64,000 nt of DNA from Zerene cesonia (Eukaryota > Arthropoda > Insecta > Lepidoptera > Pieridae): assembly GCF_012273895.1 (NCBI RefSeq), contig NC_052121.1, forward strand, positions 372,001 through 436,000. Direction: 5' to 3'. Below the pieces are notes generated by a model, which did not search any database, was not told the DNA's origin, and worked only from the letters and a program-made list of their open reading frames with translations. Positions 1 to 12,507 of this stretch are shown piece after piece. Each line of letters begins with the position of its first letter. Positions within the stretch are counted from its first letter, which is position 1. The position numbers and the translations under genes are program-made.

Positions 1-411
1 ACTTAAACGTTTGAATATCCCAAACTATTATTGTTTTTCGTGGTTAAAGGTACTCGGCCAGCGATTCCAGCAACAGTATCTGTAGAGGAGTACAGTGAGC
101 CAATCTCACTATTCCAAGCTTGTACAGAGACGGAGCCATCTCGCAGACCCTCAGCAGGACAACTGGCTTCTATAGCTGGGACTATGGTGTGCAAGTAATT
201 GTTAATCGATTTGATGATGATGATAAGGCTTGGTGCTCTGGACGTCTTCTGTGAAATACTGGGAAAAAAGTACCCTTTCTTTTAACTCAGTTAAATTTTT
301 GTCCCGCTTAGATGTGATTGACAGGTATTCAACATGTTGTAGAAAGTTATTAGCAATATTGGTGATGATAAATTTTCAAAGATTAGAAAAAGAATTCTCA
401 ATTATAAAGCA
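1..411. other. No gene seen (window edge)
   Basis: AT-rich sequence with only short open frames on both strands. None shows a recognisable domain or a convincing splice context. Nothing further can be supported here. Confidence 0.5.
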
Positions 412-616
412 CTAGCAAACGCGGCGAACTCCGTTTCGCCACCAGATGGCTTCGTTTTTCCCGCTTTTCTGTTAAAATTTTTCCTGAATTTTCTTTGCTA
501 TAAACCTCACGGAGCCCGAGACCTTTCCAATGAATGCAAAACCGTGGAAATCAGTTCATGCTATCTGGAGTTATAGCGTCAGGAAGGAAAACCCGACTCA
601 TTTTTATATAGTAGAT
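412..616 (+). repeat. Dispersed repeat family A, copy 1
   Basis: This block begins CTAGCAAACGCGGCGAACTC and ends near CCCGACTCATTTTTATATAG. A closely similar block lies reversed at about 47796-48010, sharing the CACCAGATGGC, CCTCACGGAGCC, GAGACCTTTCC and GTCAGGAAGGAAAACCCGAC segments. Two separated copies show that it is a dispersed repeat, probably a non-autonomous retroelement or the tail of one. There is no coding sequence. The family name is a label for this window only. Confidence 0.75.
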
Positions 617-820
617 TTGAATGCTATAATATAAAAAAATATTAAAATAATAAAATTAAATATTGGTGATCTCAAATATCTCTAAATCTTGCTAAATCTC
701 TTAAAATCTGATTTGAATTTTACATCCTGTACTATGCATCACCGTTACCTTGTTTTATAAATTGCTCATTTGGATAATAGGGATTTACATATATACTACC
801 TGACTCCTAACGCTGATCTG

Positions 821-975
821 CCTTATTCTTATCATTTAGGGTTATAAAAAATAGATAGTGGCTGATTCTCAGACCTAGACCTACCCAATATGCACACAAA
901 ATTTCATTTAAATCGGTATACCCGTTTTGGAGGAGTAAGGTAACTGACATTGTGACACGAGAATTTTATATATAA
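821..975 (-). repeat. Dispersed repeat family B, truncated copy
   Basis: On the minus strand this resembles the first half of the copy at 23390-23575: TTCTCGTGTCAC, then CTCC..AAACGG, then a TGGGTAGGTCTGAGAATC-like stretch. It lacks the GC-rich CGCGGGGCGCAGCTAGT end seen in full copies. It is degenerate and non-coding. Confidence 0.6.
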
Positions 976-1776
976 GACAGAATCAAAGGGAAGATATTGT
1001 GACAAAAATAAAACATCCAACAACTTTAAAAACAACTTATATTTAAGTAACATAAATAAAAATTCAACAATCTTAACCTAAGTATACAACTCGTATATGT
1101 ACTAATATGAGATTATACATTGATGAGTTGGTTAGTTTGAGCGGTGAGAGATTATTTGAGATTCGTTACAACAGATTATGACTAGTATTATAGTTGATAG
1201 GATTATTGCTAAAGTTGATCTTCCTGTATACAATTATACAATGCAATTATGTAAGTGTTGCCATATTTTTTATCTGGAAAGTGATATAAGGGCTGCTGGC
1301 CATTAAGTATTTATCTTAACATTCCATTATAAAAAAGGTTTCATACATTTAAAATCTCCTTTTATCCCCTCTATCACTTTCACAGATAATTAATCTTATG
1401 AATCATAGTATATAGTTGTGTGGAGTATGACAAAATATATTTTACTATACTTGTGAGGTACATGTAAGGCGAATAGACTAAGCTACAAGTGATATTATAT
1501 ATTATATACAAAATAGTTTTTATCTTGACACTGTCATAAGTTTAAAATTTAATGTATGTTACAAAAGTGGTATATAACTTATTTTTTCCAGAAACCAAAC
1601 TCAGACCTTGTCGGTTCTATATAACTACAGTAAAAGCTATCTGATTAATTATTGATTTCATATATCTTGTTAAAATGATTGGTTTACTGATGATGTTTGT
1701 TTATTTTCTATACAATACACAAAACATTTTTAAATATTGGATAAAAATTGGTTGAAATAATGACAATTCTTACACA
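976..1776. other. AT-rich sequence, no gene seen
   Basis: No open frame, RNA gene or recognised repeat could be supported in this stretch. Confidence 0.4.
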
Positions 1777-1787
1777 TTATGTATCAA

Positions 1788-1993
1788 TGACCGCCTCCTT
1801 GGTACAGTGGTAAACGCGTGAGCGTAGAACCGAGGGGTCCTGGGTTCGATTCCCGTGGGGACTATAAAATGTCTCGGTCTGGCAGGACACAGAAGGCTGA
1901 TCACCTACTTGTCCATAAAGAAAATCGATCATTGAAACAGATGTATATCATCTGCCCCATACCCCAGTAGGGGACACGGGGACACAACTTCAC
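1788..1993 (+). mobile_element. tRNA-derived SINE (SINE-1), full copy with target-site duplication
   Basis: The head resembles a tRNA gene with an A-box-like TTGGTACAGTGGT and a B-box-like GGTTCGATTCCC, which together form an internal RNA polymerase III promoter. It is followed by an unrelated body containing CATCTGCCCCATACCCCAGT and GGGGACACGGGGACAC. An identical 11-base direct repeat, TTATGTATCAA, sits at 1777-1787 and 1994-2004, so this is a retroposed insertion and not a tRNA gene. A second, reversed and diverged copy lies near 17738-17898. There is no long poly-A tail. Confidence 0.85.
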
Positions 1994-2339
1994 TTATGTA
2001 TCAAGTGATTCATACAGTGAAAAGCTTAATGAATTAAAACTAAAGCTATTCGCTATACACTGGACAGGACGCTTATATCCTAGGAACCTTGGTATCCCTG
2101 TTATTTGATTAATAAATAAGCTTATAAGTTTCATTAAATGAAGGTAACCAATGGAGAATTCATATTTAAAACAAAATGTTATTGTGCTTATAAAAATGAC
2201 TGAAGCTTACATATGATTGTTTTTAAGTCTATATTTGGGTGTAATAAATATTTTTACAACTTTTTCAATATCTTTCATTTGATTTCATATTTCCCATATT
2301 GATCAAAATGAGGTTTTAATGACGGCGATATAAATGTAG

Positions 2340-2462
2340 AAATTTTGAAAGAATAGAAAAAAATAGAAAAAATTCGATCACGAGGCAGGATTCGAACCTG
2401 CGTATCTTGCCTAACCGTAGCAACGCCTAGCCTCTCGGCCACCCGTGATCCTGCCACAGTAA
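2340..2462 (-). mobile_element. Short tRNA-derived SINE (SINE-2), copy 1, with 12-bp target-site duplication
   Basis: On the minus strand this reads as a tRNA-like unit. GATCACG and CGTGATC can form an acceptor stem, TGGCCGAGAGGC resembles the A box of Ser/Leu-type tRNAs, and GGTTCGAATCC is a B box. The unit is preceded by a leader (GTGGCAG) and followed by a T-rich trailer (AATTTTTTCTATTTTTTTC). The direct repeat ATATAAATGTAG flanks it exactly at 2328-2339 and 2463-2474, which shows retroposition. Leader and trailer recur in copies near 19907-20035 and 33229-33330, so this is a dispersed family and not a single tRNA gene. The loop where the anticodon should be lacks the expected U33. Confidence 0.8.
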
Positions 2463-2820
2463 ATATAAATGTAGTAAATTTAATTTAATGAATACAATTA
2501 TTACACAAATGATGTAACTTACAGTCAGCATGGCTATGTATGTTATTGTACAATGTGTAATTTGTTTCTTTTGTGATTTTATTTATTTTTTTTTTTTGTT
2601 TTCCCTATAAAAATGTTTTAAGCAAATCAACTGCTAAATAAATCTCTCCCTTATTACGTCAATGTGAGATAACGTTAACACAACATGATATAAGGTGGAT
2701 AGAATAATTAGAAACCATTGCATCATAGAAATATTGTGACTATGTAAAATAGCTGAAATATGTCTGTATCACGTTAAGTGCGTTTGGCTGCGGATAGTTA
2801 CTTGTACTGTGACAATAGTA

Positions 2821-2826
2821 TTTATT
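2821..2826 (-). terminator. Possible poly(A) signal (AATAAA) of ANKRD29
   Basis: The plus strand reads TTTATT, giving AATAAA on the minus strand about 560 bases downstream of the ANKRD29 stop. AATAAA is common by chance in AT-rich DNA, so this is only a candidate. Confidence 0.3.
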
Positions 2827-3261
2827 GTAGTGTAAATGATATGAATATAATTGTAGAAATTGAAAGCAACTTAGTTGATTATAACCACAGTATATTATGA
2901 GTTCTGATTATTCTGAGAGAGGATAATTAAGAGTTGTGTAGAATTGTAGTTATGTCATATTTGGGTGTGGGGTTAATTTGAACGTGGTGTAATGTGACAA
3001 ATAAATACGCGTATATATACTACTTTTATGAGTGAAAGTCAGTCAATCTGCACTTCATATGGAGCTATGAATATTCTGGAAGTTATGTTGGTTAGTTAGG
3101 TAGTTGGGTGATGATGATAATGGAGAGGTGTAGGACGCGTGAGGGGGCGTGAATTTGTATATAAAAACATATACAGGTGCACACTATTATCACAAGTGCA
3201 AGTTAGGTGCACCACCACGTTCACGTCGCAGTGGTTATGTGTGAGGCGGGGGGCGATGGGG

Positions 3262-3335
3262 GCCAATTTTTTGTGATTCTAGAAAACGGGAGAGGGGGTG
3301 GTTATGGACGATTTTTTTTGATTCTAGAAATGGGG
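3262..3335. repeat. Imperfect two-unit tandem repeat in the ANKRD29 3' region
   Basis: The motif TGATTCTAGAAA occurs at about 3274-3285 and again at 3319-3330, each preceded by a T-run and followed by a G-rich stretch. This suggests a short local duplication in the presumptive 3' UTR. Confidence 0.5.
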
Positions 3336-3384
3336 GGTTGGGTAAATTTTTAAATGACTGGAGGGGGTGGGGTGTGCGCAAGCA

Positions 3385-3591
3385 CTAGGAGGGCGGCGGG
3401 TCGGCGGGGTGGGCGGGGTGGTGCGCCAGGCCGGCGAGGTAGGCGACGACGTCGCGGCGGCCGGCGGCGGCGGCGGCGGCGCGCGCGGTGAGGCCGGCGG
3501 CGTTGCGCAGCGGCGGCGAGCGGCGCGCCAGCAGCCGCACGCACGCGAGCTGCCCGAACATGGCCGCGCCGTGCAGCGCCGTCTGACCGTT
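3385..3591 (-). CDS. ANKRD29: ANKRD29 last coding exon (exon 8)
   Basis: The acceptor is GCGCAG, and the exon runs 68 codons to a TAG stop at 3385-3387. It codes the last repeat (NGQTALHGAAMFGQLACVRL) and a C-terminal tail with an alanine run (TARAAAAAAGRRD) ending in HHPAHPADPPPS. The DNA is very GC-rich with GGC/GCC runs, and several open frames overlap it on both strands. Only this frame continues the ankyrin pattern and matches the phase of exon 7. Confidence 0.85.
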   Translation of the reverse strand, partial: NGQTALHGAAMFGQLACVRLLARRSPPLRNAAGLTARAAAAAAGRRDVVAYLAGLAHHPAHPADPPPS

Positions 3592-6500
3592 CTGCGCATG
3601 CGCCGCGCACACATAACCCGTTCAATTTTATTATTTGTGCTTCCCGTGCGGAATGACTTATCGTATACGGTGTTACCGAGCGTTTTAAGGAAGTAATTTT
3701 TAAATAGGGAAACGTCTACATACAATTTTTCTAATATTTTAAAAATATAAAAACAGTTATCTTTTTCTTCTAATATTTAAAAAATATTAGAACTGAACTG
3801 AATTTGAACGGATTTTGATGATACTTGGTTATGATGTAACTCACACGTCAAAATAATATACGAACTATTGAAATACATCCTTTTACGCATGGGTTTGTCC
3901 GCGGGTGATGCCGCGTGGCACAGCCGTTAACAGTCAAATTTGATTTTTTTTACAATGAAACCGTTTACAATGAAATTAAATTTTAGTTAACTTTCCAACT
4001 GAACTGAACATTGAAAATTGTTGTCATTATACCAAACACTGACAACAAAATAATCAAACAATAAACAAAGCACATACCGGCAGCAACCCCAAGTCGGGTT
4101 TGTACTTCAACAGCTCCTGCACCACCGCCGCGTGACCTTTGTGCGCCGCTTTGAATAGTGGTGTTGCGCCGTCCTGGAAATAACAACATTGTTTGGGTTG
4201 GTATGGCGTGATCATATTTCATTTAAATCGTAAAAATTATAACCTCACTAAATGTATGATTTTACTTGACTTTTCGATGCAGATCCAGGCGATGGTCTGG
4301 GTTTGTTATCTCAGAACATTCGAATGAGTGAATCAATTAAGACAATTCTTGTTTATTAAGAATGCTGGTGTCTTAAGGATGCCCCCGTATACGTCTCTGC
4401 CCCCCGTACCCTCTGCTCTCCCCTCCCCTGACTCCCTCCCCCGCCCCCGCCCCCACCGACCTGTCGCGCGCGGTCGACGTGCGCGCCGGCGGCGAGCAGC
4501 GCGCGCGCGACGCGCTGGTGGCCGCACTGCGCCGCGATCCACAGCGGCGTGGCGCGGTCGAGGCGCGCCGCGTCCACGGCGGCGCCCGCCGACAGCAGCG
4601 CCAGGCACACCTCCTCGTGCCCGTTTTGGGCCGCTATGAACAGGGGTGTCGCTTTGTCCTGCGATAGTTATGTTACGATTACAAATATTGTATCGGCACC
4701 GCCGTCGCTTTATCCTAGAAACTTAAGCAAAAACATAACGAATGGTGTCGTCCTAAACTCGAAATTAGGATTATCAATTGTCAAAATAAAATAAAAGGAG
4801 GTGTAGGTAAATGCATAAAAGTATGACATAAAATAGTAAAGCATCTAATCACACAATTGACTTCTTTGTACACACCTTCATACAGGAATTCACATTGGCC
4901 CCTCTGTGTATCAACTCTTCAACGACCGGTAAGTGACCACACTGACAGGCCACGAATAAGGGAGTTCCTCCATCCTGAAATTGGGAAAATTATACATATA
5001 AAAACCATATTAGCTTAACACTTTGAGTGTATAAGTACCTACTTAATGTGCCCTTGTTAGTATCTTATTTTTCTTTTATATAAAGTCATAGATGCAAAAT
5101 ATCTCACCGCAGACGGCGCATCTATAGCTGCCCCGGCGTCCAACAGCAACCTCGCGATGTCAAGGAAACCGCCTTGAGCTGCGAAGAATAGCGCCGTCGT
5201 TCCTGTCTGACATCAACACACGGATCTAAATCACCACCTTGTCAATATTCTTGATGTACCGAGTAAGGATTAGGCATAGAGGAGAAAGTTATATGGAAAT
5301 TTGGACATTATACTTAAGGAACAGATAAAAAGGCAAGACAAGAAAATAATACTGTATATGATACTGTGCAGGCACTAAAATATGTGCTAGTTAGAAATAC
5401 AAGACTAGAATCGTAGTATCATTGAATTGTGTAAATATTAAACAAATTCAAAAAGTTTCTTGGTACAAGTATTTATTGTTGCTGCAATTAGTAAGATAAA
5501 ATATAATGCTTTTCCAAATATACATCATTCATATTTGTATAAATGAAATACAACTACGAAATGTTAAGATTTTCCACCAAAGAATATCCTTTACGCCTAA
5601 TATTATTTAGGTCGCATTTCGGTGTCTTGCATCCGTGTTTGCGCTTATATCATGCACTATAATAATTTTAGCGCAGTTATCTTATCTCCTTGGATCTTAA
5701 CAAATCAAATAGAGCTTAGAGCTGCAGCCATTAATAGTGAAAAAATCAACGTTTCTTCTATACGCAAAAAAATATTACTTTTATTTAAAAAAATCTATAA
5801 AATTCACAGGGTGGGTACAAGTAATATAAATTTCTAAACGAAGGGGTTTAAAGAGCTATATTGGGGAGCTATTGTACTCCACATTGCAGAAATAGCAAAA
5901 ACAAAGGCGCCATTGTTAGCGCAGTGACATTTTGCGTGTGTGAATGAACTTGAATAGCCTCATTCACCTGGAACACGGGGAGCCCTGCAGTTAAGTGGTA
6001 TTCATGGCGCTTTTAAAAAGAGAAAGGTTAAATAGGTCGCTTATATGAAATGTGATGCAGAGCTCTTTGATTCGTGTTATCTATATGTTGGAAATTGGTT
6101 TCTATGACTTCTTTTTAAACCACAAAAAACATATAAGAGTGTTTCGTCTTTTTTGGGATATTTAATGACATTTTGTCGTGATTTTGTCAATTTTGTTGTT
6201 ACTCGAGTTTTAAATGGAACTTTCAAAGTTCTTTACTACCCAACAACAACTCTAACCATAATTTGAATTAGTCAGCCTGCGTGGTCAGTCGTTGCTACAT
6301 TTGGACGATAATAATTTATAGTAAATAAAAAATAATAATAGTTTAAAAAAACTAAAAAACACGCTTTTATAGAAAACCGAACTAAAAAATAGAAAACATA
6401 TTTTGCAAATTGAAAAATGGAATAATTTTATCAAATTAGTGTATTGTCATCGGTCCTCAATAAATCTACAAAGTTTGAACGAAATCTGGCCGTTTAAAGT

Positions 6501-9500
6501 AGGTCAAAATCGCGCCCAAAGAAGTCGGTTACAAACAAACATACAGGTGAAGCTAATAAAAAGCGTGTAAAATAGAAATTAGATCGATTTTATTTAGATT
6601 TTAAACTTTTCAATGCATTTTGAATATCTCGTAAATGCATTAATTAATAAAATTAATACTATGATTTAGAATGCTATCATAGGCGACACAATCAAAATTG
6701 AAACAATCGTGATCTATTATAGATTAGATAAAATAATAACAAATAATAATAAAAATCATTTATTGAACAAATTATAAATCACATAGAACATGAAACCCAG
6801 ACTCCTAATATAGCTTTCGCTGTGTTTCAGGAGTCTGTGTCTTCCCGATACAGTACATAATAGTTCAATTTAGACACAATAAAATGTAATTGCAGCTACA
6901 TACATATGACATTTAAATTCTATAATTTAATATAAGTTTATAATACTTAATAATTAACAATTTTAATATTTTACATTTTATCAATAAGTTATTTATATAT
7001 TCATGAAATTAAACTACTTAAAATCCGAGTTTTGAAGTAGTGTAGATTGTATGTGTATGTGTAGTGTGTGTATGTGTGAATATTAATGATGATATTAAAG
7101 TATAAAAAGAAACTCAATGTATCATAATTATTAATAAATTCATTTAATTAAAAATAAACGTTTAACGTTAATGTCGTTTGTCCTGATAGCATACAAAAAA
7201 AAATAAATAAAATAAAATTATTGTTAAATCATGCATTTAAAGCGAGTACTTTTATATTCAAAGGAAATTGAGAGTTCTTTAATTAATAAAAAAATTATTT
7301 ATTTACTGGATATATGTATTAGTAAGTTCTCTACTTCTGAATAATCAAGTAATATAAGCCATTCTTTTATTTTTTGTTTTATTTTATGGTTGGTAAGAGT
7401 AAAGGCATTTTTATTAGTTGAAATGAAACAATTATAAAGTATAGGTGCTAAGTAATTATACTGCCTTTGAGCAAAACGAGACCTAGTGTATGGTACAGGT
7501 GATCGATATATTCTCTTTTTATTAAATTAAGATAGTTTAGTAAATTGTGGTACATATAAATTAAATTTTACAAGAGATTTCAAAAGTTAAAGGAAATAGG
7601 TTAGGTTAGAGGTACGGGGCAAAGGCTAAGTGGTAAAGAGGAAATTCGAAAAGAAAATCTCAAAATCTTTAAAATCATCCATCATCCATATTGTAAATTC
7701 CCTGAAAACTACGAGACGACTGGACTGAAACTTATCCACGTCACAATCCTACGATAGANNNNNNNNNNNNNNNNNNNNNNNNNNNNNNNNNNNNNNNNNN
7801 NNNNNNNNNNNNNNNNNNNNNNNNNNNNNNNNNNNNNNNNNNNNNNNNNNNNNNNNNNNNNNNNNNNNNNNNNNNNNNNNNNNNNNNNNNNNNNNNNNNN
7901 NNNNNNNNNNNNNNNNNNNNNNNNNNNNNNNNNNNNNNNNNNNNNNNNNNNNNNNNNNNNNNNNNNNNNNNNNNNNNNNNNNNNNNNNNNNNNNNNNNNN
8001 NNNNNNNNNNNNNNNNNNNNNNNNNNNNNNNNNNNNNNNNNNNNNNNNNNNNNNNNNNNNNNNNNNNNNNNNNNNNNNNNNNNNNNNNNNNNNNNNNNNN
8101 NNNNNNNNNNNNNNNNNNNNNNNNNNNNNNNNNNNNNNNNNNNNNNNNNNNNNNNNNNNNNNNNNNNNNNNNNNNNNNNNNNNNNNNNNNNNNNNNNNNN
8201 NNNNNNNNNNNNNNNNNNNNNNNNNNNNNNNNNNNNNNNNNNNNNNNNNNNNNNNNNNNNNNNNNNNNNNNNNNNNNNNNNNNNNNNNNNNNNNNNNNNN
8301 NNNNNNNNNNNNNNNNNNNNNNNNNNNNNNNNNNNNNNNNNNNNNNNNNNNNNNNNNNNNNNNNNNNNNNNNNNNNNNNNNNNNNNNNNNNNNNNNNNNN
8401 NNNNNNNNNNNNNNNNNNNNNNNNNNNNNNNNNNNNNNNNNNNNNNNNNNNNNNNNNNNNNNNNNNNNNNNNNNNNNNNNNNNNNNNNNNNNNNNNNNNN
8501 NNNNNNNNNNNNNNNNNNNNNNNNNNNNNNNNNNNNNNNNNNNNNNNNNNNNNNNNNNNNNNNNNNNNNNNNNNNNNNNNNNNNNNNNNNNNNNNNNNNN
8601 NNNNNNNNNNNNNNNNNNNNNNNNNNNNNNNNNNNNNNNNNNNNNNNNNNNNNNNNNNNNNNNNNNNNNNNNNNNNNNNNNNNNNNNNNNNNNNNNNNNN
8701 NNNNNNNNNNNNNNNNNNNNNNNNNNNNNNNNNNNNNNNNNNNNNNNNNNNNNNNNNNATAATAAATAGCAAATATAACGTACCGTCCTGCAACAGGCGG
8801 GGTCCGCGCCCTGCGCAAGCAGCTCCTGCACGCACTCCGTGTGCCCCATCGCTGCTGACAGAATCAGCGGCGTGGTGCCGTCCTGCAATGTCACATTTTC
8901 ATTTCAGGAACCATGGAAGGTCGTTGTGGTTTTATTGGAAGATATAAGTTTATGGGTATCTTAAAATGTGAAGCTATGTGCAGTTACAGCGTTATGTTAG
9001 GCGTATATAATTTGCTATGTTACAGTTAAATCTATTAAAAATAAAGTGTCTGGACGCTTAAAATTTTTGGGCATTATCTGGAGTTACTACTTCAAAGAAA
9101 ATCTAAAATATTTAAAATAAATTAAAGTTCATGTGACTTAAGGCTAATTATCTCACTATGCCACCCTATTGTAGCAAAAAATATAAGACGTTTTCAATTC
9201 TCCCAAGTTTTTTGTAAGAGTTAACGTGCAGTTGTTATCAAAGCAGGTTGGTCGATAAATAATAAAGGCAGGAAACACTGCCATATAGTTAACGAGAACA
9301 CATCCAATAAGCGATGGCGTGATGAACGAAACAACGGCACCACAGCAATCAGTTAATCAATGTGAAATGAACATTCGCAGCGCTCCAGTAAGCGCAGCTC
9401 TTGTTACGTGTTTGTATGTAAATGGGATCTCTGGACGCGACGCAGCGTGACTGCTTTTTCTGGATTCTCCGAACCCAACCTCGCTGATACAGGATGCGGC

Positions 9501-12461
9501 GGTTTCTATGCAATTGTTTTTTTGGTCAGAACAGATTGCATAAACAGTTGCGCTTGTGTGAGAGAAACATCTGACGTAGGATTTTCACCTCTTGTCTCAC
9601 TATCCAGTGATTAAACTTTCTTTAAATAAATAGATATGACTGTAAGAGTAACCTTATAACTATACTGTTATATATATTGTTAGAATAGCGCCACATTTAC
9701 ACACTCAGCTTTGTATGATGAATATGGTAAGAAAAATTATGGAAAACCAAAAATGCTTACACATGCAAATGCCATAAATTTGGATCAACTAAGTCTGTAA
9801 ATAAAGAATAAATAGCTACAAACTTAACCATGGTTGTGGAATAACGAGATAATTAGTACAGATAACCCAAAATCACGCCGAGTAATATGACGAAGAAATA
9901 TGCAAAACATTAGCAAGACGGTAAACAGAAATCAGTCACGCACGTTGCTATCAAGGTTGCAACGGTGAAATATTATGTAGGGCCGGCAAAAAGTCGATCC
10001 ATCATAATGTAGACCTTTCTCCTTACGTAACCACGAAGCGGCCACAACAATCTTTGATGTTTCGGCTATTATCTCGAGTTAATGTTTGTTTGTCGTGGAA
10101 AATTTAATGTATTTTTTTAGCATGATTTTTATAAGCTTATGTTAAAGAAAGTGGTGGTCTTTTACTTTATAAGGCATACGGATGGTAGGATTACAGATGG
10201 TAATTGTTTTGCATTGCTAATATATATTTTTAGACAAATAAGATGAAAAAGCGTCGTGTTAGTTAGAACACTATGTAGAGCGAGCTCCATTTTCCGAAAG
10301 AGCTTAATGTATCGCACTGCGCTTTTATAGGTCACATCTGGACAAAAACACATTCCGTGCTTTCAGAAACGGAATTGTCATATACGACGAATGCATATTT
10401 GTTTACATTTGTTTAATTACTTTGAAATGCAAATTTTTAAGACTAATGTTATAATTATTCTTAATTTATGAATGTAATGACGGTCGGATTAATGCAAATA
10501 TGGCGTTGAATTTCATATATTTCAATGACCGTGAAATATGAGCATTTTATTATTTCATAAATACGTTGATGTCAATGAACCTATATTTACGTAAAGATGT
10601 TAGTCTATTAGCAATAATTTGAAATGCGTAATTAAGCGATCGGAAGCGGAGCTCTTGGGAACCGTTGATATTTATTTTAGGTTTTCATTGGCAAACACGT
10701 TAATTAAATAAATAAGATAGCTATTTTTAACAATAAAAAAATTGACTGCTTACAAATTGTTAGAATTAGACCAAATTTATTTATTTATTTATTAGCAAGT
10801 ACAAATATTACATTCACAATGATGCTCTGCCTTCTTGCTTTGCCTTAAAAAAAGATTCATAAAAATCGGTTACCCCGGAAAAAAGTGAAAGGTAACAAAC
10901 CCAAAAAAATACAGTCGTTTTGATAACTTTTATTGAAATCGATTGAAAAATGGTTCTCCATGCTATTTTATAATAAAATAAAAAACTATAAAGATTAAAA
11001 GTTTAAGAACATATTTTTATAATTCTAATTGTTTAGTGCGATCTTTAGAAGATGAAATGGAGCACGAAAAATACAGCTTTACAAAGTATATAAATATGTA
11101 TAAAGCAATTAATTTGAACAGTATCTAATAATACACGTCTAATTATTGCCATAATTTCGTTCACGTTTAATTTTAATAGATACTCTTTTACCAGCAATCC
11201 TTATTGTTTTGTTTTTATAGCAGCTTTTGAATGTATCTGCCTAAAATGTATATGATATATTTATGTCCTATGTGTAATAGTGTACAATACAACCACCTTT
11301 TCGGTAAAGACAAATGTTATGAGTACATTACGTATCGTTTTCTCTTGAATTAATTATCATCTTGCGTTATACGTTCCAGAATTTCAATTTCAAAAGCCGC
11401 AACGACTATTTTTAATGCATAATAGTACTTCACAGTAAGTCATAAAGCACTCCGCTACCTCGTTAACCTACAAAGCGCTGTTAAATACACTTAAACGTTA
11501 AAACTTCATATTTATTTCACTTGTAGTTAACGCATTGATGCAATGATGGAAGTCTGTTTTACTAGAACATGATGCATTTAAACAACAGGATTCTATAAAT
11601 ATTGGTGTGGTTTAAAATAGTCCAGACAGTTGCTTCCTGTGTGCTAATTGATTTTTAAGTTCAGAGGAAACTTGTCATATTTTGTGGAAGTTTTATCACA
11701 TGAAAATAAAATGTTGATTATTTGTTATTTTGAGCATACACAAAGGTTTATAAATATTGGACGTACACAACCCAGACAAATACAATTTAAAATATTATAT
11801 TTACTTTCTATGAATATCATAACTACGTGAAATTTAATATGTTATCGCTTTTACTTTGCCTGGATTTCCAATTTTCCACACTCGCCAAGCACAGGTAACA
11901 CAGAAATATTATCAGATTGTATGGGTAGAATCATGAGTTCAATAAAACAAAAAAATGCATCGGATAAATCTCGAAACTTTACATATAAAGTTTATAAATA
12001 CTTGCCATTCTCAAAACAAATTTCGCAAGCTTCTAATAAATTCCACACGTGTTAAATTTGCATACCGGACGTGTGACTTTCGACGCTAATCCGCTCCGAT
12101 TTATATTGTTTTTCGACGGATTTCGTTTTAGCAATGCAGCAGGACAGGTTTTAAGTTTTTGAGTATAGTTCGTATTTATAGGCGTTGTCAAATAAACCAG
12201 TACTCACATGTCTATGTGTCACAGTTATGTAAAGACCTAGTTATTCACTTTTTTAACGAAAGCCGTTCATTTGACAAAGAGTAGGCGTTATGTAGTTACA
12301 CGTTTATTTAAAGTGTCTAAATTTCTAAATCTTTAGTGTTCTTTTATTGTTTTTGATGCTAGAGTCTAGAAGTCAAAAGAATGTGTGTGTAAATATCTAG
12401 TCTGTACAGTTAGTATTTTTTATTAATAATAGACAGAAAATCACCGCAGTTTTGTACCATA

Positions 12462-12507
<46 letters not shown>

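Larger units (their letters stand above)
2475..3384. other. 3' untranslated and downstream region of ANKRD29
   Basis: No further coding frame is supported beyond the ANKRD29 stop codon. The part next to the stop is unusually G/T-rich on the plus strand. A possible minus-strand polyadenylation signal lies at 2821-2826. The true 3' end of the transcript is not visible from the sequence. Confidence 0.45.

Noticed and set aside
1790..1862. A functional tRNA gene at the SINE-1 head
   Set aside because: No complete acceptor stem, and the element is flanked by an 11-base duplication and followed by a SINE body with a second copy elsewhere.
2384..2456. A functional tRNA gene (Ser/Leu-like)
   Set aside because: It is flanked by a target-site duplication, shares leader and trailer with two other damaged copies, lacks U33 and has no long variable arm.
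3324..3725. Overlapping GC-rich frames on both strands around ANKRD29 exon 8
   Set aside because: Low-complexity Arg/Pro/Gly/Ala-rich translations in shadow frames. Only one frame continues the ankyrin repeats and matches the splice phase.
7709..8894. Long open frames spanning 7759-8758
   Set aside because: They consist almost wholly of N. Only the 99-base ANKRD29 exon 3 inside them is real.
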